Assembly: GCA_964650885.1 (NCBI GenBank)
Contig: CAZYXG010000001.1
Coordinates: forward strand, 1-64,000
From: JAPLFM01 sp964650885
GTDB taxonomy: Bacteria > Bacteroidota > Ignavibacteria > Kapaibacteriales > UBA2268
Length of the DNA stretch: 64,000 nt
Direction of reading: 5' to 3'
Shown: piece by piece, positions 1-9,522 of the stretch
Layout of the letters: each line of letters opens with the position of its first letter
Numbering within the stretch: position 1 is the first letter of the stretch
Notes under the pieces: generated by a model
The model's database searches: none
What the model was told of the DNA's origin: nothing
What the model saw: the letters and a program-made list of their open reading frames with translations, nothing else
Program-made: the position numbers and the translations under genes

Positions 1-256
1 CATCTTCTAAGTCCATTTCCATCACCATTTTCTGAGCATCCATCACCATTAGCATTTTCTTGCTTTTTGAATCGAAAATGATTTTCATTGTCATGTGCTC
101 TGCATTTATAAGCATAGCAGATTGCTCGCCTTTTGTGAAATCAGTCATTTCCACATCATTGCCATTTACTTTTATTGAGTATTTAATTGAACCCTCAAAG
201 TTATTTGCAAAAGCAATATTGCCAATAAACAAAAGTATAAATAATATTTTTTTCAT
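1..256 (-). CDS. DUF4412-like exported protein, C-terminus cut by window edge
   Basis: The reading frame runs leftward off the window edge, so only the first 85 codons are visible. It starts MKKILFILLFIGNIAFANNF, a clear signal peptide with probable cleavage after AFA. The mature part has alternating short strands and many Met residues (MLMVMDAQKMVMEMD), the pattern of DUF4412 proteins, whose function is unknown. The start is ATG at 256 with an AAGGAAAA ribosome-binding site. It lies 17 bases downstream of the hydroxybutyryl-CoA dehydrogenase stop, so the two are probably co-transcribed. The family call rests on recognition by eye and is moderate; that it is a real exported protein is more certain. 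Confidence 0.6.
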   Translation of the reverse strand, partial: MKKILFILLFIGNIAFANNFEGSIKYSIKVNGNDVEMTDFTKGEQSAMLINAEHMTMKIIFDSKSKKMLMVMDAQKMVMEMDLED

Positions 257-273
257 TGTTTTTCCTTTTTAAA

Positions 274-1155
274 TTAATGAAATTTAACTGGCACTGGAGC
301 TTGACCAGCGTAGTCATAAAATCCTTTTCCATTTTTTCTACCGTAGTAACCAGCGGCAACTACTTTTTTCAATAGTGGGCAAGGTCTGTATTTTGAATCG
401 CCCAAATCATTATGCAATACTTGCAAGATTGATAAACAAGTATCCAAACCAATTAAATCAGCTAGAGCTAAAGGGCCCATTGGGTGTGCAAAACCAAGTT
501 TAGCCACTTCGTCTATTCCATCTACTGTTCCAATGTTTTCCATCAAAGCAAAGATAGCTTCATTAATATAAGGCAATAAAATTCTGTTCGCAATAAATCC
601 AGGATAATCATTTGCCAAAACAGGTGTTTTACCTAACTTAATTGTCATTTCATTGATGGCATTGTAAACTTCATCAGTTGTAGCCAGTCCACGAATTAGT
701 TCAACTAATTTCATCATTGGCACTGGATTCATAAAGTGCATACCAATTACTTTGTCAGCACGTTTTGTTTGAGCAGCAATTTCAGTAATTGAAATAGTAG
801 AAGTGTTCGATGCCAAAATAGCATTTGGATTGATTTTTTCGTCCAAATCTCTAAATATTTTAAACTTAAGATCTTTGTTTTCTGTAACTGCTTCAATAAC
901 CAAATCAACATTTGCGGCAGTTGTCAAATCAGTTGTAGTAGCAATATTTGCCAAAGTGTTGTTTTTATCTTCTTCAGTTATGCTAGCTTTAGCAACTTGT
1001 CGAGCAAGATTTTTGTCAATTGTAGCAATTGCTTTATCCAAGCTAGATTGGTTCAAATCGCACAAAGTTACTTTATATCCAGCTTGAGCAGCCACGTGAG
1101 CAATACCGTTGCCCATTTGTCCTGCACCTAGCACTAGAATATTTTCAATTTTCAT
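274..1155 (-). CDS. hbd: 3-hydroxybutyryl-CoA dehydrogenase
   Basis: 293 aa, full length for the family. It should oxidise or reduce 3-hydroxyacyl-CoA/acetoacetyl-CoA with NAD(P)H in beta-oxidation or butyrate-type metabolism in the cytoplasm. The N-terminal Rossmann motif GAGQMGNGIA is at residues 10-19. The catalytic His is H140 in GMHFMNPVPMMKLVE, preceded by the SNTSTISI segment. The C-terminal helical domain contains the usual FAHPMGPLALADLIGLD motif. The gene is divergent from the AcuI-like reductase across about 80 bases, so the two may share a control region. The etfAB genes at 54-56 kb could serve the same pathway, but that is inference. Confidence 0.93.
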   Translation of the reverse strand: MKIENILVLGAGQMGNGIAHVAAQAGYKVTLCDLNQSSLDKAIATIDKNLARQVAKASITEEDKNNTLANIATTTDLTTAANVDLVIEAVTENKDLKFKIFRDLDEKINPNAILASNTSTISITEIAAQTKRADKVIGMHFMNPVPMMKLVELIRGLATTDEVYNAINEMTIKLGKTPVLANDYPGFIANRILLPYINEAIFALMENIGTVDGIDEVAKLGFAHPMGPLALADLIGLDTCLSILQVLHNDLGDSKYRPCPLLKKVVAAGYYGRKNGKGFYDYAGQAPVPVKFH

Positions 1156-1237
1156 TAATTCCTCTAAAACGTTTACTAATTATTAATTAATTTTAGATTC
1201 AAAATTACTTATTCTTTTCCACTTTATATAGACAGAA

Positions 1238-2245
1238 ATGAAAGACTTTGATTTTTTAGCATACATTTCGGAAGAAACCGAATCTGGTTTCAAGCGAAGC
1301 ATCAAAAAGAAAAATACTAAAGATTTACCTCAAAATGAATTATTAATAAAAGTACATTACTCCTCTTTGAACTATAAAGATGGACTATCGGCAAGGGGTC
1401 ACAAAGGTATTTCAAGATACTATCCTCACACTCCTGGGGTTGATGCATCGGGTGTAGTTGTTTGGGATAAAAGTGGTAAATTCAAATCGGATGACGAAGT
1501 CGTAGTAGTTGGATATGATTTAGGTATGAATACAGCAGGTGGTTTTGAAGAATATATCTGCGTACCATCGGGCTGGGCAAACCCAATTCCCAAAGGAATG
1601 GATTTGAAATCAGTAATGGAATACGGTACCGCGGGAATGACAGTTGCAATTTGCATAAGTGAAATGGAGAAGTTCGATATATTCCCTGACCAAAGGAATA
1701 TTTTAGTAACTGGCTCTACTGGAGCAGTTGGTTCTCTGGCAGTAGGTATGCTTTCCAAAGCTGGATATAACGTAACTGCTTCTACAGGCAAACCAGAAAA
1801 AGCAGAAATGCTAAAGCAATTGGGAGCAAAAGAAGTTATTAGCCGAAGCGAAGTATATGATACATCTGCTAAACCATTGCTTGAAAGAAAATATGCTTCC
1901 GTGATAGACACAGTGGGTGGGATAACCCTTTCCACTTGCATTCGTTCATGCGATTACCATGGAATAGTTTGTACACTTGGTTTGGTCGAATCAGATAAGC
2001 TAGATATATCTGTCTATCCATTTATATTGCGAGGAATCTCATTGGTGGGAATTGATTCGGCAGAAAAGAAAATAGAATATAAGAAAGTTCTTTGGGATAG
2101 AATTGCAAACGAATGGCGAGTTGATAATTATTCTAATTTTGTTAAAGAAGTTAGTTTGCTCGATATAGATAACGAAATAGAGCTAATTCTACAAGGCAAA
2201 CAAGCTGGAAAAATATTAATTAACTGTAAAGTGAGCAAAGATTGA
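1238..2245 (+). CDS. AcuI/YhdH-type zinc-free alcohol dehydrogenase-like reductase
   Basis: 335 aa medium-chain reductase without the structural zinc cysteines. Characteristic segments are NYKDGL (45-50), PHTPGVDASG (63-72) and the nucleotide-binding loop TGSTGAVGS (158-166). Characterised members include acrylyl-CoA reductase AcuI, which reduces acryloyl-CoA to propionyl-CoA with NADPH. YhdH/YhfP homologues of unclear substrate share the same motifs, so the exact substrate cannot be read here. The position opposite hbd fits short acyl-CoA metabolism. The stop codon overlaps the TTG start of the next gene (TTGA), which suggests translational coupling. Confidence 0.85.
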   Translation: MKDFDFLAYISEETESGFKRSIKKKNTKDLPQNELLIKVHYSSLNYKDGLSARGHKGISRYYPHTPGVDASGVVVWDKSGKFKSDDEVVVVGYDLGMNTAGGFEEYICVPSGWANPIPKGMDLKSVMEYGTAGMTVAICISEMEKFDIFPDQRNILVTGSTGAVGSLAVGMLSKAGYNVTASTGKPEKAEMLKQLGAKEVISRSEVYDTSAKPLLERKYASVIDTVGGITLSTCIRSCDYHGIVCTLGLVESDKLDISVYPFILRGISLVGIDSAEKKIEYKKVLWDRIANEWRVDNYSNFVKEVSLLDIDNEIELILQGKQAGKILINCKVSKD

Positions 2246-2823
2246 AATTATTAATCGCATCGAATAATCAAAAGAAATTAAAAGAACTTTTAGTAATTGT
2301 TGAAACTGCTAAACTTGAATTGGAAATAGTAATTCCTAATCAATTAGGCATTGTAATAAACCCAGAGGAAAATGGCAACACATTGGAAGCCAATGCACTA
2401 ATTAAAGCCAAAGAGTTTAATTTGGCTTCGGGAATGATTACTATTGCCGATGATACAGGTTTGGAAGTTGATGAACTTGCTGGCAGACCTGGAGTTTATT
2501 CAGCAAGATTTGCAGGGGAGAACGCAACTGATAGCGATAATAGAGAAAAATTATTGAGAGATATAGGAAACTCAGAAAATAGAGCAGCCCGCTTTAGAAC
2601 AGTGATTTGTTTATTCGATGGCAATGAAGTAAAATATTTCAATGGAGTTTGCGAAGGTAGAATTAGCAAAAAGGAAAAGGGGAGTTTAGGTTTTGGATAC
2701 GACCAATTATTTATTCCTAATGGCTATGAAGAAACATTTGCTGAATTGGATTCTGCCGTTAAAAATAAAATTAGCCACAGAGCAAAAGCCCTGCAGCTAT
2801 TAATAGATTATTTAAAAACATAA
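2242..2823 (+). CDS. rdgB: RdgB/HAM1-type non-canonical purine NTP pyrophosphatase
   Basis: 193 aa, normal length. It hydrolyses XTP, dITP and ITP to monophosphates, keeping deaminated purines out of DNA and RNA. Visible signatures are ASNNQKK (residues 6-12, triphosphate binding), the acidic pair D70-D71 in ADDTGLEVDEL, GRPGVYSARFAG, GFGYDQLF (150-157) and SHRAKAL near the C-terminus. The start is TTG at 2242, overlapping the previous stop by 4 bases; no better ATG exists upstream. It ends 2 bases before the convergent histidine kinase stop, so no terminator fits between them. Confidence 0.92.
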   Translation: MKLLIASNNQKKLKELLVIVETAKLELEIVIPNQLGIVINPEENGNTLEANALIKAKEFNLASGMITIADDTGLEVDELAGRPGVYSARFAGENATDSDNREKLLRDIGNSENRAARFRTVICLFDGNEVKYFNGVCEGRISKKEKGSLGFGYDQLFIPNGYEETFAELDSAVKNKISHRAKALQLLIDYLKT

Positions 2824-2825
2824 TC

Positions 2826-3959
2826 TTAAGCTTTTGGAAGCTCTACAATAAAATTACAACCTTTACCAACTTCACTTTCGCACCAAACTTTGCCACCAAG
2901 GTTTTCTACATATTGTTTTACAATTGATAAACCCAAGCCGTTTGATGATTCATTACCTGTTGGAATAGTCGAAAGTCTAACAAACTTTCCGAACATTTTT
3001 TGCAAATCGTCTTCGGTAAGCCCTGGACCTTCGTCTTTAATTTCGCAACGAATGTTTCCATTTATTTCTGAAACTAAAACCCAAATATTTTTGTCGAAAG
3101 GAGAATACTTAATTGCATTGGAAACTATATTATCCAGAACTTGATGTACTGCACGTCTATCTCCCAAAATATTGAATTCTCTATCTTCTGGATTGAAATT
3201 AAGAGTGATGTTCTTTTGTTTTGCTCTTTCGTGGTAAATATCAAGACAAGTAGATAATGGCTCTACCATATCAATTTCTTCTAAATTGAATTTCATTTTA
3301 CCTTGCTCAATTGCATTAATATCTAACAAATCAGCTATTAATGCAAGCATTCTGTCCGAAGTAGTTATAATATCGCTAGTTAATTCTTCCAAATCATCTC
3401 TAGATATTTGCTTATCATCACGAATAGTTTTAGCAAGTAAGCTAATGCTATAAAGTGGATTCTTCATATCGTGGGCAGCAATAGCAAGAAATTGATTTTT
3501 CTCTGTATTCAAATCATTCAAAGTTTGGTTTTGATGAATTAACTTGTCTCTATACCCCTTTAAATGTAAGTGGGTTGATACTCTTGCAGTAAGTTCTTCG
3601 GGATTGAAAGGCTTCATTATATAATCAACCGCACCTTTAGCCAAACCTTTCACTATGTCATCAGTTTGTGTTTTAGCAGTCAAAAATATTATTGGAATAT
3701 CTTTTGTAGAATCAATATTACTAAGGTTTTCAGCCACTTGGAAGCCGTCCATCATAGGCATCATAATGTCCAATAGAATCAAATCAGGAATTAGCTCTTG
3801 AGCCAATGTAATACCGATTTCCCCACTTTTAGCTTGAAAAGGCAGGAAACCAGATGATTTCAAGTGGTCATCTAAAATTTTTAAATTTAAAGGGTTATCA
3901 TCTATAACAAGTATTTTCTTGTTTGCTATGAATTCATTTTCTTGTTCGTGTAAAGACAT
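2826..3959 (-). CDS. Receiver domain-histidine kinase hybrid
   Basis: 377 aa soluble protein with the receiver domain first and the kinase second. The receiver (about 13-130) has the DD pair, phosphoacceptor D64 in LLDIMMPMMDGF and K116 in MKPFNP. A short coiled linker leads to the H-box with H163 in AAHDMKNPLYS. The ATPase domain has N-box DNIVSNAIKYSP, G1 DEGPGL, the F-box around FGKFVRL and G2 NGLGLSIVK. No transmembrane segment or sensor domain is present, so it probably receives phosphate or a signal from another two-component protein. It lies 56 bases downstream of the FAD/Fe-S dehydrogenase in the same direction and may be the last gene of that operon. No response regulator is adjacent. 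Confidence 0.9.
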   Translation of the reverse strand: MSLHEQENEFIANKKILVIDDNPLNLKILDDHLKSSGFLPFQAKSGEIGITLAQELIPDLILLDIMMPMMDGFQVAENLSNIDSTKDIPIIFLTAKTQTDDIVKGLAKGAVDYIMKPFNPEELTARVSTHLHLKGYRDKLIHQNQTLNDLNTEKNQFLAIAAHDMKNPLYSISLLAKTIRDDKQISRDDLEELTSDIITTSDRMLALIADLLDINAIEQGKMKFNLEEIDMVEPLSTCLDIYHERAKQKNITLNFNPEDREFNILGDRRAVHQVLDNIVSNAIKYSPFDKNIWVLVSEINGNIRCEIKDEGPGLTEDDLQKMFGKFVRLSTIPTGNESSNGLGLSIVKQYVENLGGKVWCESEVGKGCNFIVELPKA

Positions 3960-4015
3960 TTTTCACCAGACTTATTTTCTATTTCAAATATACAAAAAAT
4001 TATTTAAGAATTATT

Positions 4016-6676
4016 TTAATTTTCCACATTCTTTACTAAATAGACCAAAGATTGAAAAATTTTGCCTGTTGAGTGACTCAAAGAAATTTCGCAAGGTAAA
4101 TTATTTGAGTAATAACCAACATAATCCTTATCCTTTAGGTAATCGAATTCAATTGCAGCCGATTGATAAAGTTCTTTTTCTAAAAATACTTTGTCACCAG
4201 CCGCACCACAGCATCTAAGTTCAGTTAGATCCGCATTAATTCCCAAATTCTTCAGCTTATTTAATATTTCTTCGTCAGTCAAAAGCAATCGAGTAGAGCA
4301 GCTTGGATGGAATAAAATCTTTTCGTTTGTGATTTGAAGATTTTCTCTTCCAAGATTTAAAAAATCAAATGTATCAATAAAGTTGACATTCTGATTATCG
4401 TTTTTTAGATAGCCATAGCAGCTTTCGGAATCAATAACTACTGCTTTTGGATTGAATTTAGCTAAAACATCTGTAAGATAATTCTTATGCACATTGGAAA
4501 GATTCAGCATTCCTTTGGATTCATACATTAGTCCACAACATTTACCAGCAAGTTCTTCAAGAATAACGATATTCAAATTGAATAGAAGTCCAATATCCAT
4601 AATTTTTTCAACTATATTTTCTTTTTGTGTACCCGAACCAAAAAGTCTGCTTGTGCAAGTTGGGAAATAGATGTAATCAATAGGTTTGCTTTCTTGATTG
4701 AATTCTAAATTGATTGGTTTATGCTTTAAATTAACAATTAAATCAAAATTCATATTTGGCTGGGAAAGTTTCGCTATATAATGGAAAATGCTATTTTTCA
4801 ATAATGCCTTACTTTTAATTCCAAACTTAGCCACTTTTTCAATAGTTTTAAATTCTATATGTTCTAAAATACTCTCGTCTTCTTTTTCAAATCTATGTGA
4901 TTTGACAAATAAACCTGTATTTATACCAACTGGACAAGTAATACTACACAGACCATCGGTTGCACAAGTATCATCGAATAAGTTTTTAATTTGCTTTTCT
5001 TCATTTACAGTCAATTTCAAATCCATTCTAACTATTTCTCTATGCAGTGCAATGCGTTGTCTGGGTGTGAGGGTTGTATTTTTACTCGGACAAACTACTT
5101 CGCAAAAGCCACATTCTATACATTTATCAACAATAGGCGAGACATCTGGAATACTTTTAATATTTTTTAAATGAATTTGATAATCATCATTTAATAAAAC
5201 TCCATAATTAAAAATACCATCTGGATCTATTGCTGACTTGACTTGGTGCATTATACTATATAATTGGCTTCCCCATTCTTTTTCGACGAATGGCGACATA
5301 TTCCTGCCTGTTCCATGTTCTGCTTTTAAAGAACCATCAAATTTATCTACAATTAAATCAGTTAAATCTTTAAAGAAAGATTCTAATTTGTTTAATTCTT
5401 TTTCCGATGAAAAGTTCTCAGAGATTGTGAAATGTATATTCCCATCAATTCCGTGTCCGTAAATACCAGTATTAAAATCATATTTGTTAATTAGATTTCT
5501 AATGTCCGATAAAGCTTCACTTAAATCATCAATTCTAACTGCAACATCTTCAATAATAAAGCTAGTGTTTGGTTTCTTTTGCCCACCAATAGAAGCTAAT
5601 AACCCTTTTCTAATTGCCCAAAGTTGATATTGCTCTTTATGTAAAAGTGTTGAGAATTTATCTTCAAAATTTATTTTATTGAACACACTATCTTCTTTTA
5701 ATTCAAAAGTTGCTCTATCTAATTCATTTTCAAAACCAAACTCTGCTAATAAAGCAAACTTATTAGTTAAATCAAAATCAAGTATATTAATTATTTTACT
5801 CGCTACAGAATCTAAACTAATTGAATCCATAAATTCTAATGCTTCAGCTCCATAAGATTTAAGTACTTTTATTGCCTCGCTTAACTTCTTTGCTGATGAA
5901 AAACTTAAGAAATATGTTTTTTTAAATTTATTTAAAGGAACTGTTTTAAAAGTAGCTTCACTTATGAAACCAAGTGTGCCTTCAGATCCAATTAGCAAAT
6001 GTGTTAAAATATCAATTGGTTTTTCAAAATCAAGAAATGAATTAAGCGAATAACCAATTGTATTTTTTAACTCATACTTACGTTTGATTTTGTCAACAAA
6101 TATATTATTATTTAATATTTCTTCTTTTAAAGCAATTAATTTCTGGTATGTTAAAGGGGCAGTTAGTTTAAGTTTATCATCAGCATCAGCTTCGAGTGAA
6201 TTTATTTCAATTCCATTGGACAGTATGAAAGTCATACCAAGCATTGTGCTATAAGAGTTATTCAATGTGCCACAAGAAAGACCACCAGAATTATTAGCCA
6301 ATATACCCCCAATCATAGCAGAATTTATAGATGCTGGGTCGGGGCCAAATTTACGATTATAAGGAGATAATACTTGATTTAACTTAGCACCAATAACTGA
6401 AATTCCTGCTCGTATTGCTTTCCCATTATCTAATACTTCGAGTTGCTTCCAATTTTTGCTAACATCCACAGCAATGCTATTAGTTAAAGTTTGACCAGCC
6501 AAGCTTGTTCCAGCAGCTCTAAAAGTTAAAGACTTACAATTATTTTTAGCATAATTGATTAGCGAGATAATATCGATATTATCAGTCGGTTTTGCTACTG
6601 CTTCGGGCATATAGCGATAAAGCGATGCATCAGTTGCATAGATAAGAGTTGTTAATCTATCTGTTAATAATTCCAT
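4016..6676 (-). CDS. FAD-linked 2-hydroxyacid (D-lactate type) dehydrogenase fused to Fe-S/CCG domains
   Basis: 886 aa multidomain flavoprotein. The N-terminal half is a GlcD/D-LDH-type FAD oxidase: the FAD loop is in RAAGTSLAGQTL, followed by EGTLGFISEATF, YGHGIDGNIHF and EHGTGRNMSPFVE. Two 4Fe-4S ferredoxin motifs follow (CIECGFCEVVCP near 519 and CATDGLCSITCP near 568). The C-terminus has CCG repeats of the GlpC/HdrD type (GKCCGL near 712, RCCGAAGD near 824). Homologues such as YdiJ and Dld-type enzymes oxidise D-lactate or D-2-hydroxyglutarate and feed electrons to the respiratory chain; the substrate cannot be chosen from sequence alone. Its ATG directly abuts the SulP stop codon (TAAATG). 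Confidence 0.88.
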   Translation of the reverse strand: MELLTDRLTTLIYATDASLYRYMPEAVAKPTDNIDIISLINYAKNNCKSLTFRAAGTSLAGQTLTNSIAVDVSKNWKQLEVLDNGKAIRAGISVIGAKLNQVLSPYNRKFGPDPASINSAMIGGILANNSGGLSCGTLNNSYSTMLGMTFILSNGIEINSLEADADDKLKLTAPLTYQKLIALKEEILNNNIFVDKIKRKYELKNTIGYSLNSFLDFEKPIDILTHLLIGSEGTLGFISEATFKTVPLNKFKKTYFLSFSSAKKLSEAIKVLKSYGAEALEFMDSISLDSVASKIINILDFDLTNKFALLAEFGFENELDRATFELKEDSVFNKINFEDKFSTLLHKEQYQLWAIRKGLLASIGGQKKPNTSFIIEDVAVRIDDLSEALSDIRNLINKYDFNTGIYGHGIDGNIHFTISENFSSEKELNKLESFFKDLTDLIVDKFDGSLKAEHGTGRNMSPFVEKEWGSQLYSIMHQVKSAIDPDGIFNYGVLLNDDYQIHLKNIKSIPDVSPIVDKCIECGFCEVVCPSKNTTLTPRQRIALHREIVRMDLKLTVNEEKQIKNLFDDTCATDGLCSITCPVGINTGLFVKSHRFEKEDESILEHIEFKTIEKVAKFGIKSKALLKNSIFHYIAKLSQPNMNFDLIVNLKHKPINLEFNQESKPIDYIYFPTCTSRLFGSGTQKENIVEKIMDIGLLFNLNIVILEELAGKCCGLMYESKGMLNLSNVHKNYLTDVLAKFNPKAVVIDSESCYGYLKNDNQNVNFIDTFDFLNLGRENLQITNEKILFHPSCSTRLLLTDEEILNKLKNLGINADLTELRCCGAAGDKVFLEKELYQSAAIEFDYLKDKDYVGYYSNNLPCEISLSHSTGKIFQSLVYLVKNVEN

Positions 6677-8332
6677 TTATTTATTATTCTCATTTGTTAA
6701 TTCCCATACTCTCGCTACTGCATCATCTATTACAGTCGTTATGTTATCAAGACCAATTTTATTTGCAACACCAGATTTTATTAAATCTTTTAATATTTCT
6801 TCTCTAACTCCAGATAAGATTAGTTTAGTGCCACTTTTCAAAGTAGCTTCATAAAATTCTACTATCGCATGGAGACCTGTCTCGTCAATATACGGAACAA
6901 ATCTCATTCTTAGTATCAAAGCTAGTGGTTTATTTTCTAATATCTTAATTTCTTCTCTAAATTTATATGCTGCACCAAAAAATAATGGCCCTTCAATTTC
7001 AAAAACTTCAACCCCTATTGGAAGTTTGAAGTTACTAATAGATTTCATATCAATCACTTCATCAGTATCTTCATTGCTTACCAAGTTAATTTTACTTAAA
7101 CTCGACATTTTTTCCATAAAAATAAAAGCAGAAAGCACCATACCTACTTGAATAGCTACTGTCAAATCTACAAATACAGTTAAAAGGAAAGTTACAATTA
7201 AAATTCCAGCATCTCTATAGGGACCTTTTGTTATTGAAACAAATGATTTCCATTCGCTCATATTATACGACACCACCACCAATACTCCAGCTAAACACGC
7301 CATAGGAATTAATTTTGCTAGTGGAGCGAATAGTAACATAATTAATAGTAATGTAAATGCATGAATAATCCCTGCCACTGGGCTTACAGCTCCACTTTTT
7401 ACATTTGTTGCTGTACGGGCAATTGCTCCAGTTGCTGGAATTCCTCCAAAAGTTGCAGAAGCGATATTTGCCAATCCTTGGGCAATAAGTTCGACATTGG
7501 ATTTATGTTTACTACCTATCATGCCATCTGCTACAACTGCTGAAAGTAAAGATTCTATTCCTCCAAGAAGTGCTATCGTAAAAGCAGGTTGTATTAATTT
7601 TTGAAATGTATGGAAATCAATATGGGGCAAGTGAGGAATAGGCAGACCACTCGGTAAATTTCCAAATTTGGAACCAATAGTTTCCACAGGCAATTTAAAG
7701 AAATATACAAGCAAGGTTGTCGAAACAATTGCTATAAGTGAGCCAGGTATTTTATGATTTATCTTTGGAACTATTAATATAATTATGATTGTTAATAATG
7801 CAACTCCTAGACTATAGAAGTTTAATGCATGGAAATTTACTGAATAATAAAATATTTTATCAATAAAATCGGCAGGTAAATTCCCAGATGTTAAACCAAA
7901 TGCATCTTTAATTTGCGAGGAAAATATAATTAAAGCAATCCCTGAAGTGAAGCCGACAATTAAAGGATGGGGGATGTATTTTATTACCCCCCCCATTCTT
8001 GCAAATCCCATCACCATTAATATCAAACCAGCAATAAATGTAGAAACTATAAGACCATCTACACCATAGGTTTGCACAATGCCATAAACTATGACAATAA
8101 ATGCGCCTGTTGGACCACCAATTTGTACTTTACTCCCGCCAAATGCTGATATAATCAAACCTGCAACTATAGCTGTTATTAAACCTGTTTCTGGAGTTAC
8201 ACCTGATGCAATAGCAAAAGCAATTGCCAACGGTAAAGCAACAATACCAACTATTACACCTGCAACTAAATCTTTGCTAAATTTAGTTTTATCATAGTTT
8301 TTAAGCGAATCAAATAGTTGTGGTTTTAACAT
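6677..8332 (-). CDS. SulP (SLC26-type) anion transporter with STAS domain
   Basis: 551 aa inner-membrane transporter. The N-terminal part carries the SulP signature region GVTPETGLITAIVAGLIISAF, followed by many hydrophobic segments. A C-terminal STAS domain (about 440-551) contains MRFVPYIDETGLHAIVEF, the usual loop at the start of the second STAS helix. SulP proteins move sulfate, bicarbonate or dicarboxylates; the substrate is not predictable by eye. The stop codon abuts the start of the hydroxyacid dehydrogenase with no spacing, and the start lies 13 bases after the CzcB stop, so it sits inside the efflux operon. Coupling to an organic-acid oxidase makes an organic anion a candidate substrate (inference). 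Confidence 0.92.
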   Translation of the reverse strand: MLKPQLFDSLKNYDKTKFSKDLVAGVIVGIVALPLAIAFAIASGVTPETGLITAIVAGLIISAFGGSKVQIGGPTGAFIVIVYGIVQTYGVDGLIVSTFIAGLILMVMGFARMGGVIKYIPHPLIVGFTSGIALIIFSSQIKDAFGLTSGNLPADFIDKIFYYSVNFHALNFYSLGVALLTIIIILIVPKINHKIPGSLIAIVSTTLLVYFFKLPVETIGSKFGNLPSGLPIPHLPHIDFHTFQKLIQPAFTIALLGGIESLLSAVVADGMIGSKHKSNVELIAQGLANIASATFGGIPATGAIARTATNVKSGAVSPVAGIIHAFTLLLIMLLFAPLAKLIPMACLAGVLVVVSYNMSEWKSFVSITKGPYRDAGILIVTFLLTVFVDLTVAIQVGMVLSAFIFMEKMSSLSKINLVSNEDTDEVIDMKSISNFKLPIGVEVFEIEGPLFFGAAYKFREEIKILENKPLALILRMRFVPYIDETGLHAIVEFYEATLKSGTKLILSGVREEILKDLIKSGVANKIGLDNITTVIDDAVARVWELTNENNK

Positions 8333-8345
8333 TTATCTTGCCTTT

Positions 8346-9509
8346 TTATTCTTCTGATTTATTGAAAAGCTTATTTGTCAATTGATTTATTCCTGATTTT
8401 ACAATTTTCGCAGACTTGTCAAAATTATTACTTAGAATTACTTCTGTATAACCGTTCTGTTTTATTCCAAGACGAACCTCGTTCACTTTGAAATTTTGTT
8501 CATTTGATTGAGTGTTTTCACTAATATAAGTGAAAACATAGAATTTATCATTGAAACTTGCTATAGCATCATCTGGCAAACTTAAAACAGATTTGTTTCC
8601 AACTTCAATTCTAGCTTTTATGAATGTCCCTGGCGTCAGTTTGTTGTCTTCTTTTGCTAAATGTCCATGAATTGAAATAGTTTTATCGGCATTCAATGAA
8701 CGACCAATCAAATGAACAGTTGCAATTCGCTCTTGAGTTTCATTTGCTAAATTAAACCTTATTTTCTGATTTTCTTGCACCCTTGCTAAATCTTTCTCAA
8801 AAATTGATAATTCTGCGTGAATATGTTCTGTATTTATTAATTCAAAAACAACATCATTAGAAGATGAATATTTGCCAATGTTAGTATTTACCTTACTTAC
8901 ATAGCCACTAATTGGCGAAGTTACTTTGATTATTGAACTAATATTTCCAGCTTCTAAATTTTTAATAGAAATATTAATCAAGGATAGTTTTTGCTTAAGA
9001 GCATTTGTTTTTGCTAAAGAAATTTGAAATTCAGATTTAACTTTTTGCCTGTTTTTTTCAGAACTAACGTTATCTTTCGATAATATTTCCTGTCTTTTAA
9101 AATCTTGCTCTATGTAATCCAAATTTGCTTTTGCTTCTAAATAGTCTTGCTGTAATTGTATGTAATCCTGATGTTCAAATTCAGCCAATATTTGACCTTT
9201 ACTGACTTTTATGCCTGGCAATAGGGAAGTGCGTTTTAAATTTCCGCCAATAGCCAATGAAATACTTATTAAGTTTTGTGGTGGAACGTCTAGTATTCCT
9301 GTACAATTTATTACATCGGAAAGCACTCTTTCTTCTAATTGAACATAATCCAATTTTGTGAATTGTAGTTCTGCATTTGTTAGTTCAACTGTATCTTGTT
9401 CTTTAACTTCAGTTTTTGCATTTGGTTTTTCTACTTTTATTTCTTCTTTTTTCCCACAAGAGAAAAGAAGAAAGACAGCAAGAATAATAATTGATATTTG
9501 ATTTTTCAT
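8346..9509 (-). CDS. czcB: CzcB/CusB-like periplasmic adaptor (membrane fusion) lipoprotein
   Basis: About 387 aa from the chosen ATG at 9509. It bridges the RND pump and the outer-membrane channel in heavy-metal efflux. The N-terminus has a lipoprotein signal (MKNQISIIILAVFLLFSCGK, Cys at the lipobox). A barrel-sandwich hybrid split by a long alpha-hairpin follows (ASLAIGGNLKRTSLLPGIKVSKGQ would be its first half; ITSPISGYV-like VTSPISGYVSKVNTN its second), then beta-barrel and membrane-proximal domains. In-frame ATGs at 9515 and 9533 also exist; 9533 would overlap the upstream gene by 11 bases. I prefer 9509 because AGAGAG is well placed and the signal peptide is then of normal length. Confidence 0.88.
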   Translation of the reverse strand: MKNQISIIILAVFLLFSCGKKEEIKVEKPNAKTEVKEQDTVELTNAELQFTKLDYVQLEERVLSDVINCTGILDVPPQNLISISLAIGGNLKRTSLLPGIKVSKGQILAEFEHQDYIQLQQDYLEAKANLDYIEQDFKRQEILSKDNVSSEKNRQKVKSEFQISLAKTNALKQKLSLINISIKNLEAGNISSIIKVTSPISGYVSKVNTNIGKYSSSNDVVFELINTEHIHAELSIFEKDLARVQENQKIRFNLANETQERIATVHLIGRSLNADKTISIHGHLAKEDNKLTPGTFIKARIEVGNKSVLSLPDDAIASFNDKFYVFTYISENTQSNEQNFKVNEVRLGIKQNGYTEVILSNNFDKSAKIVKSGINQLTNKLFNKSEE

Positions 9510-9522
9510 TTTCATTTCTCTC

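Noticed and set aside
1156..1237. Possible divergent promoters between hbd and the AcuI-like gene
   Set aside because: No box close to TAnnTTTG or to a sigma-70 pattern with proper spacing is clear enough to list.
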